Positions 8,501 to 17,868 of a stretch of 64,000 nt of DNA are shown piece by piece (positions within the stretch are counted from its first letter, which is position 1; the number at the start of each line of letters is the position of its first letter). Source of the stretch: Algoriphagus formosus (lineage in GTDB: Bacteria > Bacteroidota > Bacteroidia > Cytophagales > Cyclobacteriaceae); the NCBI RefSeq assembly GCF_002807035.1, contig NZ_NIUC01000004.1, positions 226,327 through 290,326 of the forward strand, in the 5' to 3' direction. The notes under the pieces are model-generated. The model had not been told where the DNA came from and did no database searches. It saw only the letters and a program-made list of their open reading frames with translations. A program made the position numbers and the translations under genes.

Positions 8501-11500
8501 TCAATTATTTTCCTTCTCCCCAATAATATTGAAAAAATTATCCTCCCGGTTTTGCTCGGTTCGGGTACCCCAGGGATCTAGGGAAATGATCTCAGGAAAT
8601 TGATCCAACCTGATTTTAAGCTGTCCTTTTCCAGACTTTACTCGCACTTTTTGGGAGAGGAGGATTTCTTGGTCATTTTGGAGACCTTTTGGATGGGTTA
8701 GAAATGCAGCAAATTCAATCTCCTCATCCATGGATATTTCCAATTCTGAACCATCGGACTGTCTTTCCTTTTTGGTTGCCTCATAGTCCAAAGTCACCTG
8801 ATAAAGCCCTTCTTCAAATTTCTCAATTTGGGAGTTTTGAATTTTAATGTCATAGGTAATGACTTTTTCAAACCAATCTTCAATCAGTTTTTGATCTTCG
8901 GAACTGGACTGGTTTTTCATTTTCTCGATTAATAGCTCGGCATCTACCACTGGTTTGGGCTCACTTAGAGATTTATCGACAAGCTCCCGAATGATGGAAT
9001 TGAGTTCTTCTTCACCCAAAAGTTCTCTTGCGGCAAGAAAGGCAGATAGACTTTTTCCGTAGGCCAAATAGCTTTGATTATCCTGTTTGGAAATACTGCT
9101 TTCAGGTTTCGATGCCATGGCTCGTCCTGTGAAATAAGTCCGATTTGCCTGATCACTCAGATACCATGTGGCTGATTTCCCAAGCATTTTCTCAAGAAGT
9201 AATACCTCTGCATATTTAGCAAGACCTTCCACCAATAAGGTGGCTCCAGGGATATTTCTGGGTGCCAATAGGTGTCCAAACCATTGATGCGCTACTTCAT
9301 GAACTGCTCGCTTGGTTTGAAGGTCAAACTGAGGTGAACCTTCTTTGACCAAGTAATACTTGTCTTCCGTCATGCTGATTACCCCTGGATGCGCATAGCC
9401 TCCAAAACCCCAAAACCCTGGGATTTCCACCAACTTCAAGTGATCAAATGGGTATTCCCCAAAATTTTGATTGAAATACTCCAGCGCTTCTTGCATTACC
9501 TGAAGTGTTTTTGCATGGATATTTTTGTGATTTTTAAGGCTATAAACTTCCAATTGAACACCCTCACTCTGAATGCTGTCTTTTTGGTAAATACCCGAAA
9601 AGAAGGCTACTGTAGGGAGAATAGCTTTTGTTGACTTGAAATGAAAAACTCTTTGATCCCCCTCGATCTTTTCATTAATCAGTTTACCGGATGTGATGGC
9701 TGTCTGAGTTTTCTCTGTTTTTATAATAGCCTCGAATGGTACTTTGAAAAGATTTTTTTCCGTGATTCCACTGTGGGAATTATCTAATTCTTCGGAAAGC
9801 TTCGGGGCCAAACCTCTCTTTTTTCGTTCAGAAAAATCAGTGATCTCCATGGATTCAGAATAGCCAAAGAAGGGAGCAAAATCCCGGAAGTTTAGGTAAG
9901 AACCATTTTGTACAATAGCTTTTCGGGTCCCAAGAATTGATTTTTCAGGCTTGACTTCCAAAGAAAAATTCAGACTGTCTCCGGGAAGAATTTCCTCGGA
10001 AAAGGTGATATGGAATAAACCCAAATCTTCTTGGTATCCATAGTCTGCGACTTTTTCCAATTGAAAATCATTCAGCTTTTCTTTTTCATGAATTAATAAT
10101 TCTGTGATGGGTTTATCGAATGGATTGAACAGTTTCCCTTTTACTTTAGCCTTGTAGTTTCCTTTGGAAGGGAACATTTCTACTTCCAGATCTAAATCGG
10201 CATAGGCCAAAACCGGAGCATCTTCAAATACTTTGAATTCTTTTTCATACAGCGCTCTCTGGTCCATTACCTGGCTTTTGGAGGGAAAACTTCCTTCCTT
10301 CTCTGTTTTCAAATAGATCCCTGTCCAAAGACCTAGGAAAAGAATTGAAATTACCGTTGCCCAGCGGACAGATGGTATTCTTAGCATTGTTTGGAGTCGA
10401 GAGCTTATACTTTTATCCCACATACTATATAGCCAAAAGCTAAGGGCTATGGCAAGAATCCCCCAAAGCATGCTCAGTATCAAAAAGGAACCTGCATGAG
10501 AATCAAATCCTGCTAGTTCACTATAAGTAAGAAATGGTGTGCTTCCTATCAGAAATAGGGGGTGAGACAAACCAACTGTCGAGCTCAAGGGACCGGCGAA
10601 AACCCCAAAGCTTATGGCAGATAAGCCCATCCCCAAGTATTTGTGGAGGCTGATTCGCTGAATCAGTAAGAAAGAAATGCTGAAGAAGATCAGGTTGAAA
10701 CCTGGGCTGAGAAAGAGTGAGAAAATAGCCCAGCTGTGCTCATTCCATGGATTTTCAATCAGCTGAAAAGCCAAACATACCAGGATTGTCAAGCTGATCA
10801 TTGTGAAAATGACCAAAATCTGAGTGACCGCCAATGAAAGAAAAATATGTCCCTTTGGGGCTGGCGTGGCGTTTACTAGCTCATGTATTTGACTGTCTTT
10901 TTCCCTCCAAACGAGAGATCCACTGATGAAGAGCAAGAGAATGATTCCAAATAGTAATAAGGGTTGTTGAACTCTATCCAAAAGGATTTGAGAAGCTGGA
11001 AGGTAGCTTTCTTCGTAAGAGCCTCCTGCAAAAAGCCTGAAATAAATCTCTGTACCTGCGATGATTAGCCAAGCCCCCAAAATCGTCCAAAAAGGAATGC
11101 TTTTGAGTATAAAATGAATAGATAGACGTAGTTGAGAGCTGAAAACTGATTTGTAGCTTCCCGTTTGTGGAATGATTTTTTTCTGTGAAAAAGCAACTGA
11201 GTCCGCTAATTTCTCCCTCTTTTTTTCTTTTGGTCTTTCCTTGGAATTTCTGAATGAAAATCGACGATAAGCCGTAGTCAAAAGGGCTGCAGAAAAGATT
11301 AGCCAGATGATGCGATTCCATGCAAACAAGCCTGAAAATTCAATTCCCAATTGATTCTTATCGAAATTAGTCCAAAGATTGGTTTGATGGAAAAAAGCTG
11401 AAAGCCCAAATGGGTCGGCCAATGCTGCCCAAGCCAGATTTTCACTTGCTATGGGAGCGGCATTGGCCATCAAGGGTGAGTTTAGGAAAATGGAGCAAAT

Positions 11501-12061
11501 GAAATAGGCTGCATAGATTCCCACTGCCATGGCATAGGTAGCAAGCTGGTTTTTTGTCAGCAATCCAATGATAAATAGTAAGGTAGTAAGGGTGGTGATT
11601 GTAGGAATGAGAAGCTTGAAGGCTACTGAAAGTGAAGGATAGGGCTGAAATTCTGCGATTCTACTTGGATCAAGATCTGAGAAGTACAGCCCTAGTTGAA
11701 AACCAATGATAGCCGGTAGAATAACTATCAATGAAACCAACCAAGCACCAAAGAAGCGAGAAAGGAAGAATTTCATCTTTGAAATAGGCGTGGCATAGAT
11801 TAATGCCTCCATATGTGAATGGGCATCTCGTTGGGTAGCCTTGACAGCAAAAAACATGATGGAAAACACAGCTCCGAGGCTTAATAATCCCATTTTGAAA
11901 AAGAGCTCAAACTCGGAGTTATAAATTGCTTCGGAACTTGGTGAACCTTGTCCTCCCATCATGAAGGCAAAACCAAAATAGACTGTAGCGAAAAGGGGGG
12001 CTGTCCAGCTTTTGAGTTGAATTAATAATTCGAATCTCATCAAGTGAAAAAACTGTTTCAT
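8501..12061 (-). CDS. ABC-2 type permease fused to M1 family aminopeptidase
   Basis: 1186 residues. The first ~560 form two ABC-2-like permease halves with many TM helices (for example FWTILGAWLIIAGTEIYF, VTQILVIFTMISLTILVCLA). The C-terminal ~600 residues are an extracytoplasmic M1 (gluzincin) domain with HEVAHQWFGH at about residue 920 and the third zinc-ligand Glu in TLLVEGLAKY. The spacing is HEXXH-X19-E, one longer than classical M1 enzymes, as I recall for this fusion family. It probably couples export with processing of peptides at the envelope. The start overlaps the ATPase stop by 4 bp, so both form one transporter. Confidence 0.9.
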   Translation of the reverse strand: MKQFFHLMRFELLIQLKSWTAPLFATVYFGFAFMMGGQGSPSSEAIYNSEFELFFKMGLLSLGAVFSIMFFAVKATQRDAHSHMEALIYATPISKMKFFLSRFFGAWLVSLIVILPAIIGFQLGLYFSDLDPSRIAEFQPYPSLSVAFKLLIPTITTLTTLLFIIGLLTKNQLATYAMAVGIYAAYFICSIFLNSPLMANAAPIASENLAWAALADPFGLSAFFHQTNLWTNFDKNQLGIEFSGLFAWNRIIWLIFSAALLTTAYRRFSFRNSKERPKEKKREKLADSVAFSQKKIIPQTGSYKSVFSSQLRLSIHFILKSIPFWTILGAWLIIAGTEIYFRLFAGGSYEESYLPASQILLDRVQQPLLLFGIILLLFISGSLVWREKDSQIHELVNATPAPKGHIFLSLAVTQILVIFTMISLTILVCLAFQLIENPWNEHSWAIFSLFLSPGFNLIFFSISFLLIQRISLHKYLGMGLSAISFGVFAGPLSSTVGLSHPLFLIGSTPFLTYSELAGFDSHAGSFLILSMLWGILAIALSFWLYSMWDKSISSRLQTMLRIPSVRWATVISILFLGLWTGIYLKTEKEGSFPSKSQVMDQRALYEKEFKVFEDAPVLAYADLDLEVEMFPSKGNYKAKVKGKLFNPFDKPITELLIHEKEKLNDFQLEKVADYGYQEDLGLFHITFSEEILPGDSLNFSLEVKPEKSILGTRKAIVQNGSYLNFRDFAPFFGYSESMEITDFSERKKRGLAPKLSEELDNSHSGITEKNLFKVPFEAIIKTEKTQTAITSGKLINEKIEGDQRVFHFKSTKAILPTVAFFSGIYQKDSIQSEGVQLEVYSLKNHKNIHAKTLQVMQEALEYFNQNFGEYPFDHLKLVEIPGFWGFGGYAHPGVISMTEDKYYLVKEGSPQFDLQTKRAVHEVAHQWFGHLLAPRNIPGATLLVEGLAKYAEVLLLEKMLGKSATWYLSDQANRTYFTGRAMASKPESSISKQDNQSYLAYGKSLSAFLAARELLGEEELNSIIRELVDKSLSEPKPVVDAELLIEKMKNQSSSEDQKLIEDWFEKVITYDIKIQNSQIEKFEEGLYQVTLDYEATKKERQSDGSELEISMDEEIEFAAFLTHPKGLQNDQEILLSQKVRVKSGKGQLKIRLDQFPEIISLDPWGTRTEQNREDNFFNIIGEKENN

Positions 12062-12945
12062 GATTGGGTGATTTGAGACTGTAGGATGCTGAAATAAAAA
12101 TCTTCTAAGCTGGCTGTCACGGGTTCGAAATCAGTTCCCGGAGCTTTTTCGGACTCGATATGAATCTTGGTTTTCCCTGCCATCAACTTCGAGGAGATCA
12201 GTCTGAATTTGCTTTGGTAGTCTGGCAACTGTTGTTTTTCTATGGTTTTTGCCCAAATTTTTCCATTCAAGTTTTTGGTTAGGTTTTGTGGATTCCCTTG
12301 ACTTAAGATTTTGCCCTGGCTTAGTATTGCCATTTGTGTACAGAGCTCCTGTACGTCATCAACCAAATGAGTGGAAAGTATCACAATGACATGTTCTCCA
12401 ATTTCCGCTAGAAGATTGAGAAACCGGTTCCGCTCTTCTGGATCTAAGCCTGCAGTAGGCTCATCTACAATGATTAATTTAGGATTGCCGAGCAGTGCCT
12501 GTGCGATGCCAAAGCGCTGACGCATTCCTCCGGAAAACGAGGAAACTGCCTTTTTCCGATGCTGAAAAAGATTGGTCTGATGCAAAAGCTGATTGATTTG
12601 CTTGGTTCTTTCTGCGGAATTGTCAATCCCTTTGAGAATTGCCATATGATGTAAAAGATCCCATGCTGAAATGCCGGGATAGACTCCGAATTCCTGAGGT
12701 AGGTAGCCCAGAATAGATCGGATTTTTTCAGGCTTTTGCTGGACTTCTGAGCCATTAAAGAAAATAGCTCCTGTATCTGGGCTTTGAAGCATGGCAATTG
12801 TTCTCATTAAACTGGACTTGCCAGCTCCATTTGGCCCCAATAAGCCAAACATTCCATTTTCAATGGTAATGCTTACCTGATCCAAAGCCTTTACTCCATT
12901 TGAATAGATTTTACTGAGGTTTTGTATTTCAAGAGAATTGTTCAT
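12058..12945 (-). CDS. ABC transporter ATP-binding protein
   Basis: A 295-residue ATPase with all motifs: Walker A GPNGAGKSS (about 38-46), Q-loop YLPQEFGVYP, signature SFSGGMRQR (about 137-145), Walker B LIIVDEPTAGLD, and H-loop STHLVDD. A C-terminal ~70-residue extension is typical of ABC-2 (CcmA-like) ATPases. It precedes and overlaps (ATGA) the permease/M1 fusion gene and supplies its energy. It is divergent from the LytS/LytTR pair, which may regulate it (inference from proximity). Confidence 0.93.
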   Translation of the reverse strand: MNNSLEIQNLSKIYSNGVKALDQVSITIENGMFGLLGPNGAGKSSLMRTIAMLQSPDTGAIFFNGSEVQQKPEKIRSILGYLPQEFGVYPGISAWDLLHHMAILKGIDNSAERTKQINQLLHQTNLFQHRKKAVSSFSGGMRQRFGIAQALLGNPKLIIVDEPTAGLDPEERNRFLNLLAEIGEHVIVILSTHLVDDVQELCTQMAILSQGKILSQGNPQNLTKNLNGKIWAKTIEKQQLPDYQSKFRLISSKLMAGKTKIHIESEKAPGTDFEPVTASLEDFYFSILQSQITQS

Positions 12946-13145
12946 CGCTCAAATTTTTGATTTTACGAAGCTTGGGAATTCTTTGAAGCCGATCTAATTA
13001 ACATGTCGAACTAGTCTGGAATGATGACAAACTGCTTATTTCAGGTATTTCTTATTGGAAAGAGCGTTTTGATAGGTTCGTCATGAAAAATGGCTAGTTG
13101 GTCATCTTTATTTTTTGGAAAACAGGGTTTGGCTACCTTAGAAGA

Positions 13146-14261
13146 ATGTTTCCAAAAGCTTCATTTTTCAGGTCATTAGGATGGGGATTAGCAGTGACTT
13201 TGTTGGTCACGTTCATTCTCCAGTTGCTGGGGTTTATTCGAATTGATCCTGTTGAATACCTTGAAAATATCCTGATTCTTGGATCCTGGTGGATATTGGT
13301 TAGTTTGATTTTTTATTACGGTAAAAAAATCCAGGTTCGAAGGAAGAGCCTGATTCATATTTTCTCTCTCGCAATTTTCTTTTGTTTCGTTTTGCTTTTG
13401 GATCAGTGGATGTCCATTCCAGATAATCCGGTTTCCATTTTCCTTTTGATCCTATTTTGGATGGGGATAGCGCAGTTTGTTGCTCCGGCCTTTTTCAAAA
13501 AATACAGGAAGTATATTCTTGGTTTTTATGGATTGGTATGGGCTCTGTTTGTTTTACTCCGGTGGAATGAAAATACCTATCAGGAAAACCGGGAGTTGGC
13601 AATCTTTCTACTGTTGTTTCCCATTCCAATTTTCTTGTTGCTATGGATTTTTGAGCAATGGAAAAGGATGAAAGAGTTGGAAGCTGAAAAGAATCAAGCG
13701 GAACTCGCCATGTTGAAGAACCAGATCAATCCTCATTTTCTATTTAATACGCTGAACAACCTGTATGGACTTTGCGTGGAAAAATCCGATGAGGCTCCGG
13801 AAGTGGTGTTAAAGCTTTCAGATATGATGCGATACACTATTTATGAGGGGAGCCAAAATGAAGTATTGCTCAGTAAGGAAATACACTACCTGGAGAACTT
13901 TCTGGGCTTGCAGAAATTAAGACATCGATACCATCCTAAGATTGATTTTCAGTTAAGCTTGGAACAGGATAAGATGATTTCACCGCTGCTGTTAATCGTC
14001 CCTTTGGAAAATGCCTTTAAGCATGGAGTAGAGAAGTTGACCGAGCAGGCCTTTGTCAAAGTTTCCATCAGCTCAAATCAGGAGAAGCTGAGATTTACCG
14101 TTGAGAATAACTTCGATCCAAGTTTACAAAGCAAAGAATCCGGTATCGGGCTGGAAAATCTTAAAAGAAGGCTGAAGTTGGCCTACCCGGAGGCTCATTT
14201 TTTGCAAATCACAAAAAATAAGGATATTCATCAAGTGACCTTGGAGATTTTATGGAACTAA
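13146..14261 (+). CDS. LytS/YehU-type sensor histidine kinase
   Basis: A sensor with about five N-terminal TM helices (residues ~10-170) and no extracytoplasmic ligand domain, a short coiled linker (KRMKELEAEKNQAELAMLK), then a His_kinase domain. The H-box is NQINPHFLFNTLNNLYGLC, the N-box PLENAFKHG, and the G-box GIGLENLKRRL. A TTG at 13098 would extend it by 16 residues; the ATG at 13146 is preferred because a -7-like TAGGTTCG lies at 13073-13080, leaving hardly any leader for the TTG. The stop overlaps the response regulator start, so they are a cognate pair. Confidence 0.9.
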   Translation: MFPKASFFRSLGWGLAVTLLVTFILQLLGFIRIDPVEYLENILILGSWWILVSLIFYYGKKIQVRRKSLIHIFSLAIFFCFVLLLDQWMSIPDNPVSIFLLILFWMGIAQFVAPAFFKKYRKYILGFYGLVWALFVLLRWNENTYQENRELAIFLLLFPIPIFLLLWIFEQWKRMKELEAEKNQAELAMLKNQINPHFLFNTLNNLYGLCVEKSDEAPEVVLKLSDMMRYTIYEGSQNEVLLSKEIHYLENFLGLQKLRHRYHPKIDFQLSLEQDKMISPLLLIVPLENAFKHGVEKLTEQAFVKVSISSNQEKLRFTVENNFDPSLQSKESGIGLENLKRRLKLAYPEAHFLQITKNKDIHQVTLEILWN

Positions 14262-14947
14262 TCAACTACGTGATATTGGATGATGAGCCGATCGCTCATC
14301 GAATTATTGAGAGTTACAGTGAGAATTTTTCTTTTTTGAATAAGGTTGGGAATTTCTACAATGGATTTGAGGCGCTGGAGTTTTTTAGAAAGGAAAAAGT
14401 TGATTTGATCTTTTTGGACATTAATATGCCCAAGTTGACCGGTTTTGAAATGCTCAAGTCAATCACCGATCCGCCAAAAGTCATTGTCACTTCTGCATAT
14501 CAGGAATTTGCATTGGAGGGCTATGAGTTAGATATCACAGATTATTTATTGAAGCCATTTGGCCTGGATCGTTTTATTAAGGCAATCAATAAATTGAAAG
14601 TTTCTCAGGAAAACATGGGGACTAGTATAGCTGAAGAATCATCTTCCAGAATTTTCCTCAAATCAGATAAAAAGCTGGTACAACTTGAGCTGCAAGACAT
14701 CTTTTACGTGGAAGCATTGGGGAATTACACCAAAGTCTTTCATACCGGAGGGATGTTGATTTGTCCGGATAAGATTTCGGATTTGGAAGAGAAGCTAGTA
14801 TCTCCTCCCTTTATAAGAGTTCATAAGTCCTATCTGATCAATCGGGACCAGATAGAGTTTGTGGAAGGAAATCAAGTTAGTATATCAGGAACAAAACTGC
14901 CAATAGGTCAAACGTATAAAGCAAACTTGTTGGGATTTTTGAATTAA
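14252..14947 (+). CDS. LytTR family response regulator
   Basis: 231 residues. A receiver domain (1-120) has the acidic pocket DDE at 10-12, phosphoacceptor D56 in LIFLDINMP, and conserved K101 in YLLKPFG. The C-terminal LytTR DNA-binding domain (about 135-231) has the signature FYVEALGNYTKVF and FIRVHKSYLINRDQIEFV. It is translationally coupled to the preceding kinase. The nearest likely target is the divergent ABC ATPase/peptidase operon (inference from location). Confidence 0.93.
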   Translation: MELINYVILDDEPIAHRIIESYSENFSFLNKVGNFYNGFEALEFFRKEKVDLIFLDINMPKLTGFEMLKSITDPPKVIVTSAYQEFALEGYELDITDYLLKPFGLDRFIKAINKLKVSQENMGTSIAEESSSRIFLKSDKKLVQLELQDIFYVEALGNYTKVFHTGGMLICPDKISDLEEKLVSPPFIRVHKSYLINRDQIEFVEGNQVSISGTKLPIGQTYKANLLGFLN

Positions 14948-14954
14948 ATGGGGT

Positions 14955-15302
14955 TTAGCCAAGCATTTTTTTGTTGAAATATCCCTGCTTTTCAAAATCT
15001 CTGATATTCATGGAAATAATTGTAAGCTCGGGGAAAATCTGATTGAGCGCTTCTACTATACTTTCTGATAGTGCATTTTTTTGTTCAGCCGTGCGGCCTT
15101 CCATGATATTACCAAAGACATGGATAAACTCGGAAGGTGTAAATGTTCCGAATGAATAGGTAAAGGGTCTTATTCTGACTTTAATATCTTCCGGCTGAAA
15201 TAAGCCTGATGCGGTTGCTGCTTCATAAATCGTTTTCATAATTTTTTCCGGAGGCTGCTTTTCAAAAAGCACCTCGGAACATTCGACAATAAAATGGGGC
15301 AT
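14955..15302 (-). CDS. 5-carboxymethyl-2-hydroxymuconate isomerase-like (tautomerase superfamily) protein
   Basis: 115 residues beginning MPHFIVECSEVLF, the hallmark of CHMI/HpcD proteins in which Pro2 becomes the catalytic N-terminal base after Met removal. The second tautomerase beta-alpha unit follows from about residue 58 (EFIHVFGNIMEGRTAEQKN). No other homoprotocatechuate-pathway gene is nearby, so the physiological substrate is uncertain; it may be a stand-alone tautomerase. Convergent with the LytTR gene, 7 bp apart. Confidence 0.82.
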   Translation of the reverse strand: MPHFIVECSEVLFEKQPPEKIMKTIYEAATASGLFQPEDIKVRIRPFTYSFGTFTPSEFIHVFGNIMEGRTAEQKNALSESIVEALNQIFPELTIISMNIRDFEKQGYFNKKMLG

Positions 15303-15445
15303 AGTATTTTATGGTTAGTGTGAGTCTTGGTTATTAAAGTGTAGTGTATTGACACTCTGATGATTTCAATTTTTCTGAAATTGAATCAGGGATTTTCAGA
15401 TCAGGATATCGATCTTGTAGAAACTGTTAATGGGTTAATTACCTT

Positions 15446-16408
15446 TTAAGCAGACTGCTGTTCCAGCCACTTCACTATTGCTTGATTCGTTTCTTCTGGT
15501 AATTCTTGTTGAATCCAATGACCGCAATCAAGACTGATCTCAACTAAATTCGGTGCAAACTCTTTTAGATTCGGTGATTTCGGAATTAAATCACGATTCC
15601 CATAAATCATAAGTGTAGGATGTTGAATCAATGGTTTTACGTCAGCTAACAAGTGCCAATTTCTATCCATGTTTCTATACCAATTTATAGCACCTGTAAA
15701 TCCTGATGACTCGAAGGCTGAGACAAAAACAGAGAGTTCATGTTCATTCAGTAAAGGATCACCAAGTGGTTCTTCAGCTTTAGCAAGGTTAATCATCAAC
15801 ATTCCTGGCTCAGGAGGTGCAAGTGGGAGGTTTTTTCGGAACATATTACGAAGGAACTGTTCTGTATTTTGCTCCAATATAACATCGGCTACACCTGGCT
15901 GTTTGTTAAAATGCACAAAATAGAAATCCTCACCAAAGACCTCTTCCATAAATGATAGCCAAGGTTTCTTCCCTCTTTCTTGATAAGGTAGAGCAAGGTT
16001 AATTACATTTTTTACCCGTTCCGGATGCAGTAATGCCAGGTTCCAAACCACATTTGCTCCCCAATCATGGCCCATAAAAGTTGCATCTTGATATCCATAA
16101 TAATCAAGCAACGCAACAAGGTCATCAGTTAGATTTTTGATATCGAAACTCGCTATTTCAGTTGGAGAAGAGGAATTACCATAACCTCTTTGGTTTGGAA
16201 CGATTACATGGAAACCGGCTTGGACTAATGCTGGGACTTGGAAACGCCAAGAAAATGCATTTTCTGGAAAGCCATGGCAGAGTACAATTGGTTTATTGAC
16301 ATTTGATTTGCCAGCCTCAAAGACTTCGAGTTTAATACCGTTAATAGGAATAATCGTTGGAGGTGGAAAATCGATTGAATTGTGTTTTTCAGTCATTATG
16401 TTTTTCAT
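15446..16408 (-). CDS. Alpha/beta hydrolase, soluble epoxide hydrolase-like
   Basis: 320 residues. The oxyanion motif is HGFPE (45-49), the nucleophile elbow GHDWG uses Asp115 rather than Ser, and the cap has the epoxide-hydrolase signature WYRNMDRNW with a Tyr donor. The catalytic His lies in CGHWIQQELPE near the C-terminus. Asp nucleophile plus cap Tyr points to epoxide hydrolysis rather than dehalogenation. The start could be ATG 16408 or ATG 16396 (MTEKHN). It stands alone, with a hairpin upstream that separates it from the Bor-like gene. Confidence 0.85.
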   Translation of the reverse strand: MKNIMTEKHNSIDFPPPTIIPINGIKLEVFEAGKSNVNKPIVLCHGFPENAFSWRFQVPALVQAGFHVIVPNQRGYGNSSSPTEIASFDIKNLTDDLVALLDYYGYQDATFMGHDWGANVVWNLALLHPERVKNVINLALPYQERGKKPWLSFMEEVFGEDFYFVHFNKQPGVADVILEQNTEQFLRNMFRKNLPLAPPEPGMLMINLAKAEEPLGDPLLNEHELSVFVSAFESSGFTGAINWYRNMDRNWHLLADVKPLIQHPTLMIYGNRDLIPKSPNLKEFAPNLVEISLDCGHWIQQELPEETNQAIVKWLEQQSA

Positions 16409-16535
16409 TTTTTAATTGATAATGGATAGCAACATAAAAGTCTGTTTCATCGGATGATTAGCTCCAATTCAGAATTAGGTGTTAAAAGCATGGAGAAAAG
16501 GACTTTTTGATGAGATAATTGCTTTGATGATTCAA

Positions 16536-16574
16536 GGGTATCCACAGGTAACCTGCGGATACCCTTTCTTTTTT
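16536..16574. terminator. Hairpin between Bor-like and epoxide hydrolase genes
   Basis: Stem GGGTATCC (16536-16543) with GGATACCC (16557-16564), extended inside by CAGGT/ACCTG, is followed on the plus strand by TTTCTTTTTT. It lies ~25 bp past the stop of the minus-strand Bor-like gene, so it probably ends that transcript, although the T-tract is on the plus-strand side. Seen directly; function inferred. Confidence 0.6.
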
Positions 16575-16588
16575 GATTGTGCGTGATT

Positions 16589-16882
16589 TTACTTCCTTAC
16601 AATGGTAGTCGTAGGAGCATAGATCCCGAAAGTCAATACATGAACCAATCCATCCACAAAGGTGTGCTTGGTGGTGACCTCATAATCTTTGGCACCCCGA
16701 GCCATTTTTTCAGGATCGGAAATTTTTAGGGGTGCTAAGCCCTCAATCAGGTAATGGTTTTTCTCTCGGTATTCAATACCGGTTTGGGAGCCTTCTCCTA
16801 CTGTAACTGTATAGGAATGGCAGGAACTTAAGAGAAGGGTAGCGGCAAGAACCACTGCGAATGTTGAAATGATTTTTCTCAT
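16589..16882 (-). CDS. Bor/Iss-like lipoprotein
   Basis: 97 residues with a lipoprotein signal peptide (MRKIISTFAVVLAATLLLSSC, lipobox LLSSC). The C-terminal segment TFVDGLVHVLTFGIYAP matches the conserved core of phage lambda Bor and E. coli Iss. Those outer-membrane lipoproteins are linked to serum survival; in Bacteroidota a housekeeping or envelope role is more likely. No phage genes are near, so it is not evidence of a prophage. It lies 30 bp downstream of the DUF4386 gene on the same strand. Confidence 0.8.
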   Translation of the reverse strand: MRKIISTFAVVLAATLLLSSCHSYTVTVGEGSQTGIEYREKNHYLIEGLAPLKISDPEKMARGAKDYEVTTKHTFVDGLVHVLTFGIYAPTTTIVRK

Positions 16883-16912
16883 TTTGCTTGTGTTTATTTG
16901 TAAATAGTTGGT

Positions 16913-17647
16913 TTAGTTATTTCTGAATCCTTTGAATATTAGGTAAATACACAAGGATAATTCTGAAATCACGGCGGTAGTCAATACGAGTATTTCACTT
17001 TGTGGTGCGTATTGGGGCGAGAGGATATTGGTAAAGGAATCAATCAGGTAGGCAAACCCGGCAATGAATACCATGGCTCCAAGAATTCTGGAGAACCAAC
17101 CGGATTGATACATCATATAGCCCAATAGGATACAGCTCATTCCAAATGGAATTCCGCTGAGTAGATAGCCCATACGATGTGATTCAAATAGATAGCCTAT
17201 TTGTTGAGCTACCCATGGTGCATCACTGGTCTCGGGGAAAAACTGGAAAAGAGAAGGAATCTGTAAGAGGTGTATCAGATTGATTCCGATAATTCCTGCT
17301 TGAACCAAGCGGAAAAAGGCCGCCAAATAAGAAAGTCTTGGAAAGTTCTCTTGAAATAAGATCAAGAAGAACCAAGCCAATCCTACATCGGCTAGTACCA
17401 TTAGCATGTCTGAAGCCACTCCCAGTCTAAGTAGGCTTTGGTTTCCTTGGATGTTTTCCATCGTCTGGATGAGGTCTTCAGGAATGAATAATACACCTCT
17501 TACTCCCATTTCACTGAAGAGCCCGCAAACAATTACCAGCAAGTAAAGTATGCCTGTCAGTCCTAAATGGAGATTTCTATCGCTTGGATGAAGTTCCTTT
17601 TTCATGTGTCTATAATTGTTTTTCAGTTGCCACATGGAATCTCGCAT
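16913..17647 (-). CDS. DUF4386 domain membrane protein
   Basis: Up to 244 residues with six predicted TM helices starting at LHLGLTGILYLLVIVCGLFSE. The GMSCILLGYMMYQSGWFSRILGAM segment, with glycine-rich paired helices, is typical of DUF4386, a family without known function. The start may be ATG 17647 or the later ATG at 17605 (MKKELHPSDR), which fits the family N-terminus better. It is divergent from the serine hydrolase at 17869; the 220-bp gap holds two Crp/Fnr-like sites. Confidence 0.8.
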   Translation of the reverse strand: MRDSMWQLKNNYRHMKKELHPSDRNLHLGLTGILYLLVIVCGLFSEMGVRGVLFIPEDLIQTMENIQGNQSLLRLGVASDMLMVLADVGLAWFFLILFQENFPRLSYLAAFFRLVQAGIIGINLIHLLQIPSLFQFFPETSDAPWVAQQIGYLFESHRMGYLLSGIPFGMSCILLGYMMYQSGWFSRILGAMVFIAGFAYLIDSFTNILSPQYAPQSEILVLTTAVISELSLCIYLIFKGFRNN

Positions 17648-17741
17648 GTTTAATAGTCATTCCAGTCTGTGACTGCTAAGTCATGCTCGATTTCATTTTC
17701 TAAATTTTCTACAAACCTAGGGTGCTGAAAAAGGCTGTACA

Positions 17742-17756
17742 TTGATCTGGGTTAAG
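17742..17756 (+). promoter_or_regulatory. Crp/Fnr-like site, distal
   Basis: TTGATCTGGGTTAAG fits the motif TTGAYYTRGGTTAAG found at several promoters in this window. It lies 51 bp (about five helical turns) from a second copy on the opposite strand. Confidence 0.5.
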
Positions 17757-17792
17757 AAGTGAAAAATTGTAGATATTGAAGAAAAATCAATT

Positions 17793-17807
17793 CTTAACCT
17801 AAGTCAA
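17793..17807 (-). promoter_or_regulatory. Crp/Fnr-like site, promoter-proximal
   Basis: CTTAACCTAAGTCAA is the reverse orientation of the shared motif. It ends 22 nt before the -7 element TACTTTTG, the same distance as at 22581 and 24987. Position just upstream of the -7 suggests activation or repression of the serine hydrolase by a Crp/Fnr regulator. Confidence 0.55.
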
Positions 17808-17829
17808 TGTCCAAGGGAAAAGGGTCCCT

Positions 17830-17837
17830 TACTTTTG
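17830..17837 (+). promoter_or_regulatory. -7 promoter element of serine hydrolase gene
   Basis: TACTTTTG matches TAnnTTTG and lies ~32 bp upstream of the start codon at 17869. Confidence 0.55.
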
Positions 17838-17868
17838 AAACTAGAAATCACTATGTAATCAATAGCCT

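Noticed and set aside
16589..16882. Bor-like gene as evidence of a prophage
   Set aside because: No phage structural, lysis or integrase genes are nearby; Bor-like lipoproteins occur in non-phage contexts.
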